Shown: piece after piece, positions 1 through 5,228 of the stretch | Layout of the letters: each line of letters begins with the position of its first letter | Position numbering within the stretch: the stretch's first letter is position 1 | NCBI GenBank assembly: GCA_947097615.1 | Contig: CAMURX010000126.1 | Coordinates: 1-5,292 of the forward strand | Direction: 5' to 3' | From: an uncultured Neisseria sp. | GTDB lineage: Bacteria; Pseudomonadota; Gammaproteobacteria; Burkholderiales; Neisseriaceae | DNA: 5,292 nucleotides | The notes under the pieces: generated by a model | What the model was told of the DNA's origin: nothing | What the model saw: the letters and a program-made list of their open reading frames with translations, nothing else | Database searches by the model: none | Translations under genes and position numbers: made by a program

Positions 1-24
1 ATATCTGTATGATACTGTGAAAAA

Positions 25-54
25 TTGAATGTCAACAGCCCCTAGGACAGCCCC
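25..54. mobile_element. Possible terminal remnant of an IS1016-like (IS1595-family) element
   Basis: On the minus strand positions 54 to 41 read GGGGCTGTCCTAGG. IS1016-like elements, common in Neisseria and Haemophilus, begin with a GGGGCTG-type terminal repeat as I recall it. The similarity rests on memory and only about a dozen bases. No transposase reading frame accompanies it in the window, and the other end would lie beyond position 1 if it exists. This could equally be an unrelated intergenic repeat. Confidence 0.25.
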
Positions 55-179
55 AAACTTTTTCTGCCGGATAAAGGAGTTTAAAAAGATTGCGATGCGT
101 TGTGAAAAGACGGATGAATCTTTTGCTGCCAACATTTATCTGGCTGCTACGGTTTTAAGGCTGGCTTGAATGTCAACAG
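25..179. repeat. 14-bp direct repeat TTGAATGTCAACAG, two copies 141 bp apart
   Basis: TTGAATGTCAACAG occurs at 25-38 and again at 166-179, identical in both places. The first copy runs into CCCCTAGGACAGCCCC, the second into the end of prmB. The match is seen directly. A 14-bp identity this close together is unlikely by chance and suggests a duplicated boundary, such as a repeat-element end or a deletion product. Which of these it is cannot be told from the window. Confidence 0.6.
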
Positions 180-182
180 ATC

Positions 183-1082
183 CTACTGCCCGCCCAAAAG
201 CTGTTCGCGGGTAAGCAGGAAGACGAAGCCGTCGCCGCCACTCGTTTCCAGCCAGGTGAAGGGCAGCTCGGGATAGGCGGCTTCGAGTTCGGCACGGTTG
301 TGGCCGATTTCCACCAGCAGCACGCCGTGCGGATTGAGGAATTTGGCGGCGTGCAGCAGGATTTGCCGCGTGGCGTCGAGGCCGTCTTTGCCGCTGCCGA
401 GCGAGAGTTCCGGCTCGTGCAGGTATTCGGGCGGCAGTTCGGCGACGGATTCGGCGTCGACGTAGGGCGGGTTGGAGACAATCAGGTCGTATGTGCCGTC
501 CAAACCCTCGAACAGGTCGGTGTGTATCAGGTTGACGCGCTCTTCGAGGCCGTAGTCTTCCACATTGACGGCGGCCACTTCCAGAGCATCGAGGCTGATG
601 TCGGCGGCGTCGACCACGGCGTCGGGATAATGGTAGGCCGCCTGAACGGCCAGACAGCCGCTGCCGGTACACAAATCGAGCACGTTGTGAACGAGTTCGT
701 CGTATTCGATCCACGGCCGCAGCGGCTCGCCCAACAATTCGGCAATAAAGGAGCGCGGCACAATCACGCGCTCGTCGACGTAAAAATCAAAATCACCCTG
801 CCGCGCGTGGTGCGTCAGGTAGGACACGGGCAGACGCTCTTTCACGCGCCGTTCCATCAGGCCGAGCAGCTCCTCTTTTTCAGACGGCATCAGACGCGCG
901 TCGAGATAGGGTTCGAGCACGTCCAGCGGCAAATTGAGCGTGTGCAGAATCAGATAGGCGGCCTCGTCGTGGGCGTTGTCACTGCCGTGGCCGAAAAAAA
1001 GCCCCGCTTCGTTAAAGCGGCTGACGGCGAAACGCAGCAGGTCGCGCACGGTAAAAAGGTGTTCGGCGGCTTGGGTGAACAT
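183..1082 (-). CDS. prmB: Ribosomal protein L3 N5-glutamine methyltransferase PrmB
   Basis: PrmB transfers a methyl group from S-adenosylmethionine to a glutamine side chain of ribosomal protein L3 during 50S assembly in the cytoplasm. The 299-residue product is close to the usual ~300. It has an N-terminal helical substrate-recognition part (about 1-100), then the PrmB-like YVDERVIVPRSFIAELL (101-117). The SAM-binding loop is VLDLCTGSGCLAV (134-146), an acidic strand end lies at DAADIS (158-163), and the catalytic Asn-Pro-Pro-Tyr is at 204-207 in LIVSNPPYVD. The Cys-Thr loop and the PRSFIAELL segment favour PrmB over the release-factor enzyme PrmC; this rests on family knowledge. The ATG has GAGG six bases upstream and a TATAAT box behind it. 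The stop is TAG. An AT-type uptake sequence lies inside the gene (879-890). The gene is transcribed divergently from the lipoprotein gene. Confidence 0.93.
   Translation of the reverse strand: MFTQAAEHLFTVRDLLRFAVSRFNEAGLFFGHGSDNAHDEAAYLILHTLNLPLDVLEPYLDARLMPSEKEELLGLMERRVKERLPVSYLTHHARQGDFDFYVDERVIVPRSFIAELLGEPLRPWIEYDELVHNVLDLCTGSGCLAVQAAYHYPDAVVDAADISLDALEVAAVNVEDYGLEERVNLIHTDLFEGLDGTYDLIVSNPPYVDAESVAELPPEYLHEPELSLGSGKDGLDATRQILLHAAKFLNPHGVLLVEIGHNRAELEAAYPELPFTWLETSGGDGFVFLLTREQLLGGQ
879..890 (-). repeat. DNA uptake sequence, AT extension, inside prmB
   Basis: TTCAGACGGCAT, the complement of ATGCCGTCTGAA, is a full 12-base AT-type uptake sequence. It is read in the prmB frame as Met-Pro-Ser-Glu (residues 65-68). 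It is the only AT-type copy in the window; the other full 12-mers carry AG. Confidence 0.9.
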
Positions 1083-1110
1083 GGTTGGCCTCGCGTTAAA
1101 AAAGGCGCGG

Positions 1111-1116
1111 ATTATA
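1111..1116 (-). promoter_or_regulatory. Probable -10 box of the prmB promoter
   Basis: On the minus strand this is a perfect TATAAT. Transcription would start near 1104, leaving a leader of about 22 bases that contains the GAGG ribosome binding site (1089-1092) of prmB. No good -35 hexamer is visible at 16-19 bases, where the sequence is GC-rich, so the promoter may be weak or need an activator. Confidence 0.5.
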
Positions 1117-1124
1117 CCGCAAGG

Positions 1125-1163
1125 CCGCCGCGGCGGGTTTCAGACGGCCTCAGCCCGCCGCTG
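1125..1163. repeat. GC-rich palindromes around an uptake sequence in the divergent promoter region
   Basis: CCGCCGCGGCGG (1125-1136) is a perfect 12-bp palindrome. Its right half also pairs with a second site: CGGCGGG (1131-1137) and CCCGCCG (1154-1160) form a 7-bp stem whose 16-base loop contains the uptake sequence at 1139-1150. CAGC/GCTG (1151-1154 and 1160-1163) is a third, smaller alternative hairpin. These structures are mutually exclusive. They sit between the prmB -10 and the lipoprotein -35. Confidence 0.6.
1139..1150 (-). repeat. DNA uptake sequence, AG extension, between divergent genes
   Basis: TTCAGACGGCCT is the complement of AGGCCGTCTGAA, the AG-extended 12-base uptake sequence. 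It is a single copy, not part of an inverted pair, so it does not act as a classical terminator. It lies between two outward-facing promoters. Confidence 0.9.
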
Positions 1164-1190
1164 GACAAGGAGCTTTACATTTTGCATAAT
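1162..1190 (+). promoter_or_regulatory. Sigma-70-type promoter of the lipoprotein gene
   Basis: TGGACA (1162-1167) and CATAAT (1185-1190) are separated by exactly 17 bases; each hexamer matches five of six consensus positions. Transcription would start near 1197, giving a short leader of about 30 bases that carries AAAGGA (1215-1220) six bases before the ATG at 1227. This is the strongest promoter by inspection in the window. Confidence 0.65.
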
Positions 1191-1226
1191 CCGTAAAATT
1201 TTGTTTGATTATTTAAAGGAAAACCG

Positions 1227-2636
1227 ATGAAACCCCTGTTTCTCGCCGCTGCGCTGGCCGCCCTCGGCCTGAGCGGGTGCAGCAGCACCGGCGGCAAAAC
1301 GCCGCAGGAAATGGTGGCGCATTCCATGGAGCGCAGCCTGTCGAAAGACTACAGCTACAATTTTTCCGCCGAAGCGCGCGTGTCGCTCACCGGCCAAAAA
1401 GACGGGCTCGCCCCCGAAACGGTGCAAAAAATTACCGACGACACGGCCAAGAAGCGGGAAACACTGAAAAAACTGCTCGCCGACGACAAGCTGCCCGAGG
1501 ACGAGCGTGTTTGGGTCACCATGGCCGAAGAGGCCAACACCGAACCGGGCGGCTTGGCCTACCGCGCCATTTCCCGCATAACCGACCCGCTGGCCGCCTT
1601 GCCCGCCGCGCATTCCTATTTTGAAAAAAGCCGTCTGAAAGCCGAAGGCGCGGTGGACATGGCGGCGGGGAAAATCGAAATCGTGCCCGAAATCGCCGTC
1701 AAAAGCCGCAACGAAAGCCTGAACATCCGCATGCCCGTGCTGCTGGACACAAAAGGCATGTCGGCCATTGTCGAGCTGCCCGAATCCGTAGCCGCCGCCA
1801 TGTCGCTGACGGTTGGCGAAAAAACCGCCAAGCGCCTGCAAACCCTGCCGATGCGCTTCACGCTGCAAGACATCGACGACACAAACGAGTGGGCGAAACT
1901 GCCCGTTAAATCAGCGGCCAAAGCCCTGTTCGCCGCCGCCTACCGCAGCTACGCCGATATGCCCGAAGGCACTTACACCACCCTGCCCCTCGATGCCTAC
2001 GGCCGCAGCATCGGCGCTGCCTACCGCATCGGCTACCGCGAAGACAAAGCCTTTGTCAACGCCTACACCGCCAACCTCTACAAACACTTCTCCGCCGAAC
2101 TTACCCGTTTGGAAAAAGAAGCCCCCGAAACGGGCATTTCTGCCGAAGGCTACAAAGCCGTGCACGAACAGGCCGCGCAGCTGAACCGCATCTTTACCGA
2201 AGGCTGGATGCTGCCGGAAGACGCCGATGCCGACAGCGAATCCGTGCGCTCCGAAGTCGAACGCTACCGCCGTCTCAAAGACAAATACGGCCGGATGGCA
2301 CCGGTCGAAGACATGATCTGGCAGGTCGACATCTATCTCGACAGCAAAAGCCGCTTTGTCGGACAGCGCCGCTACACGCAGATCAACGGCAAAGAAAACG
2401 CCTTCAATATCGACATGACGCTCAGAATGTACAACTTCGGCAAACCGAAATTCACCTTCCGCCCCGATCCCGCGCAAACCGTCAGCATGAAAGAATATGC
2501 CGACGCACTCGCCGAACGGCGTAAGAACCGACAAGACGGCAGCGCCGACACTCAGGCCGAGAATACCCGTCCGACCTCCCCGTGCGCCCCTTCCGCAAAA
2601 AAACAGAAACCATCCGCCGGCTGCGCCAAACGCTGA
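1227..2636 (+). CDS. Putative lipoprotein of unknown function, 469 residues
   Basis: I do not recognise the family. The product begins with a short lipoprotein signal peptide: Lys2, a hydrophobic stretch 4-14, and a lipobox Leu-Ser-Gly-Cys (15-18), so Cys18 should be lipidated. Ser19-Ser20 after it would favour the outer membrane under the E. coli sorting rule. The mature part is soluble, with no other membrane segment. It has a charged helical stretch (about 61-90), and strand-like segments near 43-54 and 362-411 (WQVDIYLDSKSRFVGQRRY and following). The strand-like segments vaguely resemble LolA/LppX-type lipoprotein folds; that is inference only. The end (about 431-469) is basic and low in structure, with Cys453 and Cys466. 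A near-consensus promoter and AAAGGA support the ATG. It is a single-gene unit ending at an uptake-sequence terminator. Confidence 0.85.
   Translation: MKPLFLAAALAALGLSGCSSTGGKTPQEMVAHSMERSLSKDYSYNFSAEARVSLTGQKDGLAPETVQKITDDTAKKRETLKKLLADDKLPEDERVWVTMAEEANTEPGGLAYRAISRITDPLAALPAAHSYFEKSRLKAEGAVDMAAGKIEIVPEIAVKSRNESLNIRMPVLLDTKGMSAIVELPESVAAAMSLTVGEKTAKRLQTLPMRFTLQDIDDTNEWAKLPVKSAAKALFAAAYRSYADMPEGTYTTLPLDAYGRSIGAAYRIGYREDKAFVNAYTANLYKHFSAELTRLEKEAPETGISAEGYKAVHEQAAQLNRIFTEGWMLPEDADADSESVRSEVERYRRLKDKYGRMAPVEDMIWQVDIYLDSKSRFVGQRRYTQINGKENAFNIDMTLRMYNFGKPKFTFRPDPAQTVSMKEYADALAERRKNRQDGSADTQAENTRPTSPCAPSAKKQKPSAGCAKR
1630..1639 (+). repeat. DNA uptake sequence core inside the lipoprotein gene
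   Basis: GCCGTCTGAA, the exact 10-base core, is preceded by AA rather than AG or AT. It is read in frame across Ser135-Arg136-Leu137-Lys138. Reduced uptake compared with a 12-mer is expected from work on Neisseria uptake sequences. Confidence 0.85.
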
Positions 2637-2646
2637 ACCGGGCTGT

Positions 2647-2705
2647 AAAGGCCGTCTGAAAGTATGGTTTCGGCTGCGTCAAATCTGTGTTTTCAGACGG
2701 CCTTT
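2647..2705. terminator. Uptake-sequence inverted repeat acting as terminator after the lipoprotein gene
   Basis: Positions 2647-2661 and 2691-2705 are perfect 15-base inverted copies, each containing a full AG-type uptake sequence (2649-2660 plus strand, 2692-2703 minus strand). The left arm starts 11 bases after the lipoprotein stop. The loop of 29 bases is longer than in most intrinsic terminators, and only three T residues close the right arm. Paired uptake sequences behind genes are a known Neisseria terminator form. Efficiency here may be modest because of the long loop. Confidence 0.7.
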
Positions 2706-2707
2706 CG

Positions 2708-2732
2708 GATGCGGCGGCACTGATGCGGCGGC
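2708..2732. repeat. 11-bp direct repeat GATGCGGCGGC, 14-base period
   Basis: GATGCGGCGGC occurs at 2708-2718 and 2722-2732 with three bases between. It lies just after the lipoprotein terminator and upstream of the gntP promoter region. It may be a chance or slippage duplication in GC-rich DNA. No function is visible. Confidence 0.5.
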
Positions 2733-2747
2733 CGTAGCCAACCCGTC

Positions 2748-2763
2748 CGATGTGTAAACATCG
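2748..2763. promoter_or_regulatory. 16-bp palindrome, candidate operator upstream of gntP
   Basis: CGATGTGTAAACATCG has perfect 6-base arms (2748-2753 and 2758-2763) around a 4-base centre. It lies about 120 bases before the gntP start, upstream of the likely promoter. Sugar-acid regulators of the LacI and GntR types bind palindromes of this size, and E. coli gluconate operators also have ATGT...ACAT outer bases but with wider spacing. Assignment as an operator is inference; it may be only a small hairpin. Confidence 0.3.
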
Positions 2764-2771
2764 TGCCGCTT

Positions 2772-2826
2772 TTGCTTCAATTTGCGCCGCTTTGTGTTAT
2801 CGTTGCGAAAATTCCGGCAATATTAT
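2772..2826 (+). promoter_or_regulatory. Weak candidate promoter elements for gntP-gntK
   Basis: Two candidates exist. TTGCTT (2772-2777) with TGTTAT (2795-2800) has a 17-base spacer but only partial hexamer matches. TATTAT (2821-2826) is a five-of-six -10 box without a good -35 in front, which would suit an activator-dependent promoter and gives a leader of about 50 bases. I cannot decide between them. The whole 2706-2881 gap is otherwise non-coding. Confidence 0.3.
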
Positions 2827-2881
2827 TTTCAAACCCTTTCTCCAACATCCTATCCAATCACTTAAAAAAGGTAGCTTCACA

Positions 2882-4267
2882 ATGGAAAACTGGTCGCAAA
2901 CACTGGGAGCGGGCACGCTCCTGGGCATTGCCGCGGGCGCGGTACTGCTGATTCTGCTGCTTATCGTCAAATTCCGCATCCACGCCCTGCTGACCCTGAT
3001 ACTCGTCAGCCTGCTCACCGCGCTGGCCACCGGCTTGCCGGTCAACCACATCGTCAACGACGTGCTGGTGAAAAACTTCGGCGGCACGCTCGGCGGCGTC
3101 GCCCTGCTGGTCGGCCTGGGCGCGATGCTCGGCCGGCTGGTGGAAACCTCGGGCGGCGCGCAGTCGCTGGCCGACGCGCTGATACGCGCCTTCGGCGAAA
3201 AACGCGCGCCCTTCGCGCTGGGCGTCGCCTCGCTGATTTTCGGTTTCCCCATTTTCTTCGACGCCGGGCTGATGGTGATGCTGCCCATCGTTTTCGCCAC
3301 CGCGCGGCGCATGAAAGCCGAAGTGCTTCCCTACGCCATGGCCTCCATCGGCGCGTTCTCCGTGATGCACGTCTTCCTGCCGCCACACCCCGGCCCGATT
3401 GCCGCTGCCGAGTTTTACGGCGCGAACATCGGGCAGGTGCTGATGGTCGGCCTGCCCGTCGCCGTCATTTCCTGGTATTTCAGCGGCTATCTGCTGGGCA
3501 AAGTGCTCGGCCGCACCATCCATGTGCCCGTGCCCGACTTCCTCAGCGGCGGCGCGCAGGACAACGACCAACCCAAAACCCCTGCCCCCGCGTCCACCGT
3601 TATCGGCATCCTGCTGATTCCCATGGTGCTGATTTTCCTCAACACCGGCCTAGCCACCCTCATCAGCAAAAAAGCGGTTGATGCGGGCGAAACCTGGGTA
3701 CAGATGCTGCAAATGATCGGCTCGACTCCCGTCGCCCTGCTCATTTCCGTGCTGGCCGCCATGATCGTGCTCGGCCGCAAACGCGGCGAACAGGCTTCCG
3801 CCCTGGAAAAAACCATAGACGGCGCACTCGGCCCCGTCTGCTCCGTCATCCTCATCACCGGCGCAGGCGGCATGTTCGGCGGCGTATTGCGCGCCTCGGG
3901 CATCGGCAAAGCACTAGCCGACAGCATGGCCGATCTCGGCATCCCCGTTTTGCTCGGCTGCTTCCTCGTCGCCCTCGCCCTGCGCATCGCCCAAGGCTCG
4001 GCCACCGTCGCCCTCACCACCGCCGCCGCCCTGATGGCGCCCGCCGTGGCCGCCGCAGGCTTTAACGACTGGCAGCTTGCCTGCGTCGTGCTCGCCACCG
4101 CCGCAGGCTCGGTCGGATGCAGCCACTTCAACGACTCCGGCTTCTGGCTGGTCGGCAAACTGCTCGACATGGACGTGCCCACCACCCTGAAAACCTGGAC
4201 GGTCAACCAAACCCTGATCGCCACCATCGGCTTCGCCCTGTCCGCAGCCGCCTTCGCCGTGTTTTAA
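2882..4267 (+). CDS. gntP: Gluconate:H+ symporter, GntP family
   Basis: This inner-membrane permease takes up gluconate (or a related sugar acid) with protons. The 461-residue product matches the usual ~440-460 and is hydrophobic throughout, with about a dozen membrane segments. Family hallmarks are visible: FGFPIFFDAGLMVMLPI (120-136), HVFLPPHPGP (163-172), RIAQGSATVA (368-377) and HFNDSGFWLV (415-424). A polar, proline-rich cytoplasmic-type loop lies near 215-238. An upstream in-frame ATG at 2750 would add 44 residues (505 total), but these are cysteine- and charge-rich, unlike the family. The ATG at 2882 follows an AAAAAGG stretch ten bases away and gives the expected N-terminus, so I prefer it. 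gntK follows after nine bases, which supports gluconate as the substrate; other aldonates transported by this family cannot be excluded. Confidence 0.92.
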   Translation: MENWSQTLGAGTLLGIAAGAVLLILLLIVKFRIHALLTLILVSLLTALATGLPVNHIVNDVLVKNFGGTLGGVALLVGLGAMLGRLVETSGGAQSLADALIRAFGEKRAPFALGVASLIFGFPIFFDAGLMVMLPIVFATARRMKAEVLPYAMASIGAFSVMHVFLPPHPGPIAAAEFYGANIGQVLMVGLPVAVISWYFSGYLLGKVLGRTIHVPVPDFLSGGAQDNDQPKTPAPASTVIGILLIPMVLIFLNTGLATLISKKAVDAGETWVQMLQMIGSTPVALLISVLAAMIVLGRKRGEQASALEKTIDGALGPVCSVILITGAGGMFGGVLRASGIGKALADSMADLGIPVLLGCFLVALALRIAQGSATVALTTAAALMAPAVAAAGFNDWQLACVVLATAAGSVGCSHFNDSGFWLVGKLLDMDVPTTLKTWTVNQTLIATIGFALSAAAFAVF

Positions 4268-4276
4268 GGAGCAGAC

Positions 4277-4795
4277 ATGACAGTACACTTTGTCATCATG
4301 GGCGTGTGCGGCAGCGGCAAAACCACCGCCGCCCAAGCCCTGCAAAAACAACTCCGAGACTGCCCCTACGCCGAAGGCGACGACTTCCACACCCAAGCCA
4401 ACCGCGACAAAATGGGCGCGGGCATCCCGCTGACCGACGCCGACCGCGCCCCCTGGCTCGAAAGCCTGCGCGACTGGATGGACGCACAGGCGCAGGCGGG
4501 CGCAGCCTACTCCGTCGTCACCTGCTCCGCCCTCAAACACATCTACCGCGACATCCTGCGCGGCGCACAAGGCCGCGTCGCCTTCATCCACCTCGCCCCG
4601 CCGCACGATGTCAACCTGCGCCGCATGACCGCGCGCAAAGGCCACTACATGAAAGCGGGCATGCTCGATTCGCAGCTCGAAATACTCGAAGAGCTCTCGG
4701 CGGACGAATACGGCGTCAAAATCGTCAACGACGGCACGCCCGCCGAAGCCGCCGAAGCCATCGCCGACTGGCTCGGCCGCGAAAACCTCGTCTGA
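4277..4795 (+). CDS. gntK: Gluconokinase (GntK/IdnK type)
   Basis: This cytoplasmic kinase uses ATP to turn D-gluconate into 6-phosphogluconate (EC 2.7.1.12), which enters the Entner-Doudoroff or pentose phosphate pathway. At 172 residues it has the normal single-domain length. The P-loop GVCGSGKT is at 9-16, followed by EGDDFH (33-38), KMGAGIPLTDADR (45-57, the gluconate-site region), TCSALKHIYRDILR (82-95), and the lid segment RMTARKGHYM (116-125) with its arginines. All are typical of the gluconokinase branch of the shikimate-kinase-like P-loop kinases. It starts nine bases after the gntP stop. AAGGAG (4266-4271) overlaps that stop codon and lies five bases before the ATG, so the two genes are co-transcribed. 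An uptake-sequence hairpin closes the operon. Confidence 0.95.
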   Translation: MTVHFVIMGVCGSGKTTAAQALQKQLRDCPYAEGDDFHTQANRDKMGAGIPLTDADRAPWLESLRDWMDAQAQAGAAYSVVTCSALKHIYRDILRGAQGRVAFIHLAPPHDVNLRRMTARKGHYMKAGMLDSQLEILEELSADEYGVKIVNDGTPAEAAEAIADWLGRENLV

Positions 4796-4811
4796 CGCCG
4801 CACACAAAAAA

Positions 4812-4851
4812 GCCGTCTGAAAAACCGTGGCACAAACGGCTTTCAGACGGC
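4812..4851. terminator. Nested uptake-sequence hairpin after gntK
   Basis: GCCGTCTGAAA (4812-4822) pairs with TTTCAGACGGC (4841-4851), an 11-bp stem of two opposed uptake-sequence cores. The left core is preceded by AA; the right one has the AG extension (minus strand 4842-4853). Inside the 18-base loop, CCGT (4825-4828) can pair with ACGG (4836-4839), extending the hairpin inward. It is followed by TCTTATT, a poor U-tract, and preceded by six A residues, so it may work better for minus-strand transcripts. It starts 16 bases after the gntK stop. Confidence 0.7.
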
Positions 4852-4872
4852 CTCTTATTCAGGAGTCCGCCC

Positions 4873-5148
4873 GTGAACACCCCCTTCCCCGACTGGTTCG
4901 ACGAACTGGCACAGCTCGAAGCCGAAGCCAAAGGCGTTTTGTCCGATTTTCCACTCATCATCAACGGCCGCGAAACCCGTTTCACCTTTTACGATCCGGC
5001 GCGCCTGCGGCAGGACATCGAAACCGAAAGCGGCAACCCCTATATCCGCATCGACAACCTCGTCGTCCTGCCCCGCGTCAACAAAGAAAACATCCTGCTG
5101 TTTGTTCAAGACCTGTCCGAAGCTGACGCAGACGGAAAGGCCGTCTGA
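4873..5148 (+). CDS. Small hypothetical protein, 91 residues, GTG start
   Basis: I do not recognise a family. The product is soluble and acidic, with no signal peptide or membrane segment. It begins with an aromatic-acidic helix (NTPFPDWFDELAQLEAEAK, 2-20), followed by strand-like FPLIINGRETRFTFYDP (26-42), a helix (43-52), and strand-like YIRIDNLVVLPRV (57-69) and ENILLFVQDL (72-81). This suggests a compact alpha/beta domain. The GTG at 4873 has AGGAG (4861-4865) seven bases upstream. The open frame extends upstream through gntK, but that part is an arginine/proline-rich shadow. It starts 77 bases after gntK, behind the hairpin, and has no obvious promoter of its own, so read-through from gntPK is possible. 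Its TGA stop lies inside an uptake sequence. Similarity between relatives would confirm the start. Confidence 0.75.
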   Translation: MNTPFPDWFDELAQLEAEAKGVLSDFPLIINGRETRFTFYDPARLRQDIETESGNPYIRIDNLVVLPRVNKENILLFVQDLSEADADGKAV

Positions 5149-5149
5149 A
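5138..5149 (+). repeat. DNA uptake sequence, AG extension, overlapping a stop codon
   Basis: AGGCCGTCTGAA contains the TGA stop (5146-5148) of the 91-residue gene and encodes its last two residues, Ala-Val. The GCCGT of this copy can pair with ACGGC at 5152-5156, a 5-bp stem with a 7-base loop. Confidence 0.9.
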
Positions 5150-5153
5150 AAAC

Positions 5154-5195
5154 GGCGGCGGCTGAAACTGTAAAAACAGCCCGAAACCCGCCGCC
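5154..5195. terminator. Possible GC-rich hairpin after the 91-residue gene
   Basis: GGCGGCGG (5154-5161) and CCGCCGCC (5188-5195) form an 8-bp stem around a 26-base loop that itself contains CTGT/ACAG (5168-5171 and 5176-5179). No T-run follows the right arm, so it would be a weak intrinsic terminator at best. It lies six bases after the stop codon. Confidence 0.35.
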
Positions 5196-5228
5196 ATGTG
5201 CCGCTTCGCCCCCCTCCCCTGCGCTCAC

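Larger units (their letters stand above)
1..182. other. Non-coding, AT-richer stretch downstream of prmB; possible insertion-sequence debris
   Basis: I support no gene here. The stretch is visibly more AT-rich than the coding DNA to its right. It contains a 14-bp direct repeat (25-38 and 166-179), two copies of ACAGCCCC (35-42 and 47-54), and an 8-bp inverted repeat AAAAGATT/AATCTTTT (84-91 and 117-124). A minus-strand frame is open from an ATG at 135 to the window edge (45 codons), but it has no ribosome binding site. The region directly follows the prmB stop codon and shows no clear terminator for prmB. Confidence 0.5.

Noticed and set aside
1..135. Minus-strand open frame of 45 codons running off the left edge
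   Set aside because: It has an ATG at 135 but no ribosome binding site and no recognisable protein. It spans the repeat-rich AT segment and is too short to support.
300..1196. Plus-strand open frame of 298 codons
   Set aside because: It lies opposite prmB and reads as its antisense shadow. The minus-strand product has all the methyltransferase motifs, and this frame has no ribosome binding site.
1209..1868. Minus-strand open frame of 219 codons opposite the lipoprotein gene
   Set aside because: It is a low-complexity Gly/Phe/His-rich shadow. The plus-strand gene has a promoter, ribosome binding site and lipobox.
2269..2278. Near uptake sequence GCCGTCTCAA in the lipoprotein gene
   Set aside because: One core base differs (G to C at position 8). 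Changes in the core are expected to impair uptake, so I did not count it.
2750..2881. Upstream in-frame ATG for gntP giving 505 residues
   Set aside because: The 44 extra residues contain four cysteines and charged residues unlike GntP family N-termini, and would place the promoter inside the coding region.
3914..4807. Minus-strand open frame of 297 codons
   Set aside because: It is antisense to gntP and gntK, Gly/Val/His-rich, and typical of shadow frames in GC-rich DNA.
4117..4872. Upstream extension of the 91-residue gene's frame through gntK
   Set aside because: The translated extension is Arg/Pro/His-rich and overlaps two well-supported genes in another frame. The GTG at 4873 with AGGAG is a better start.
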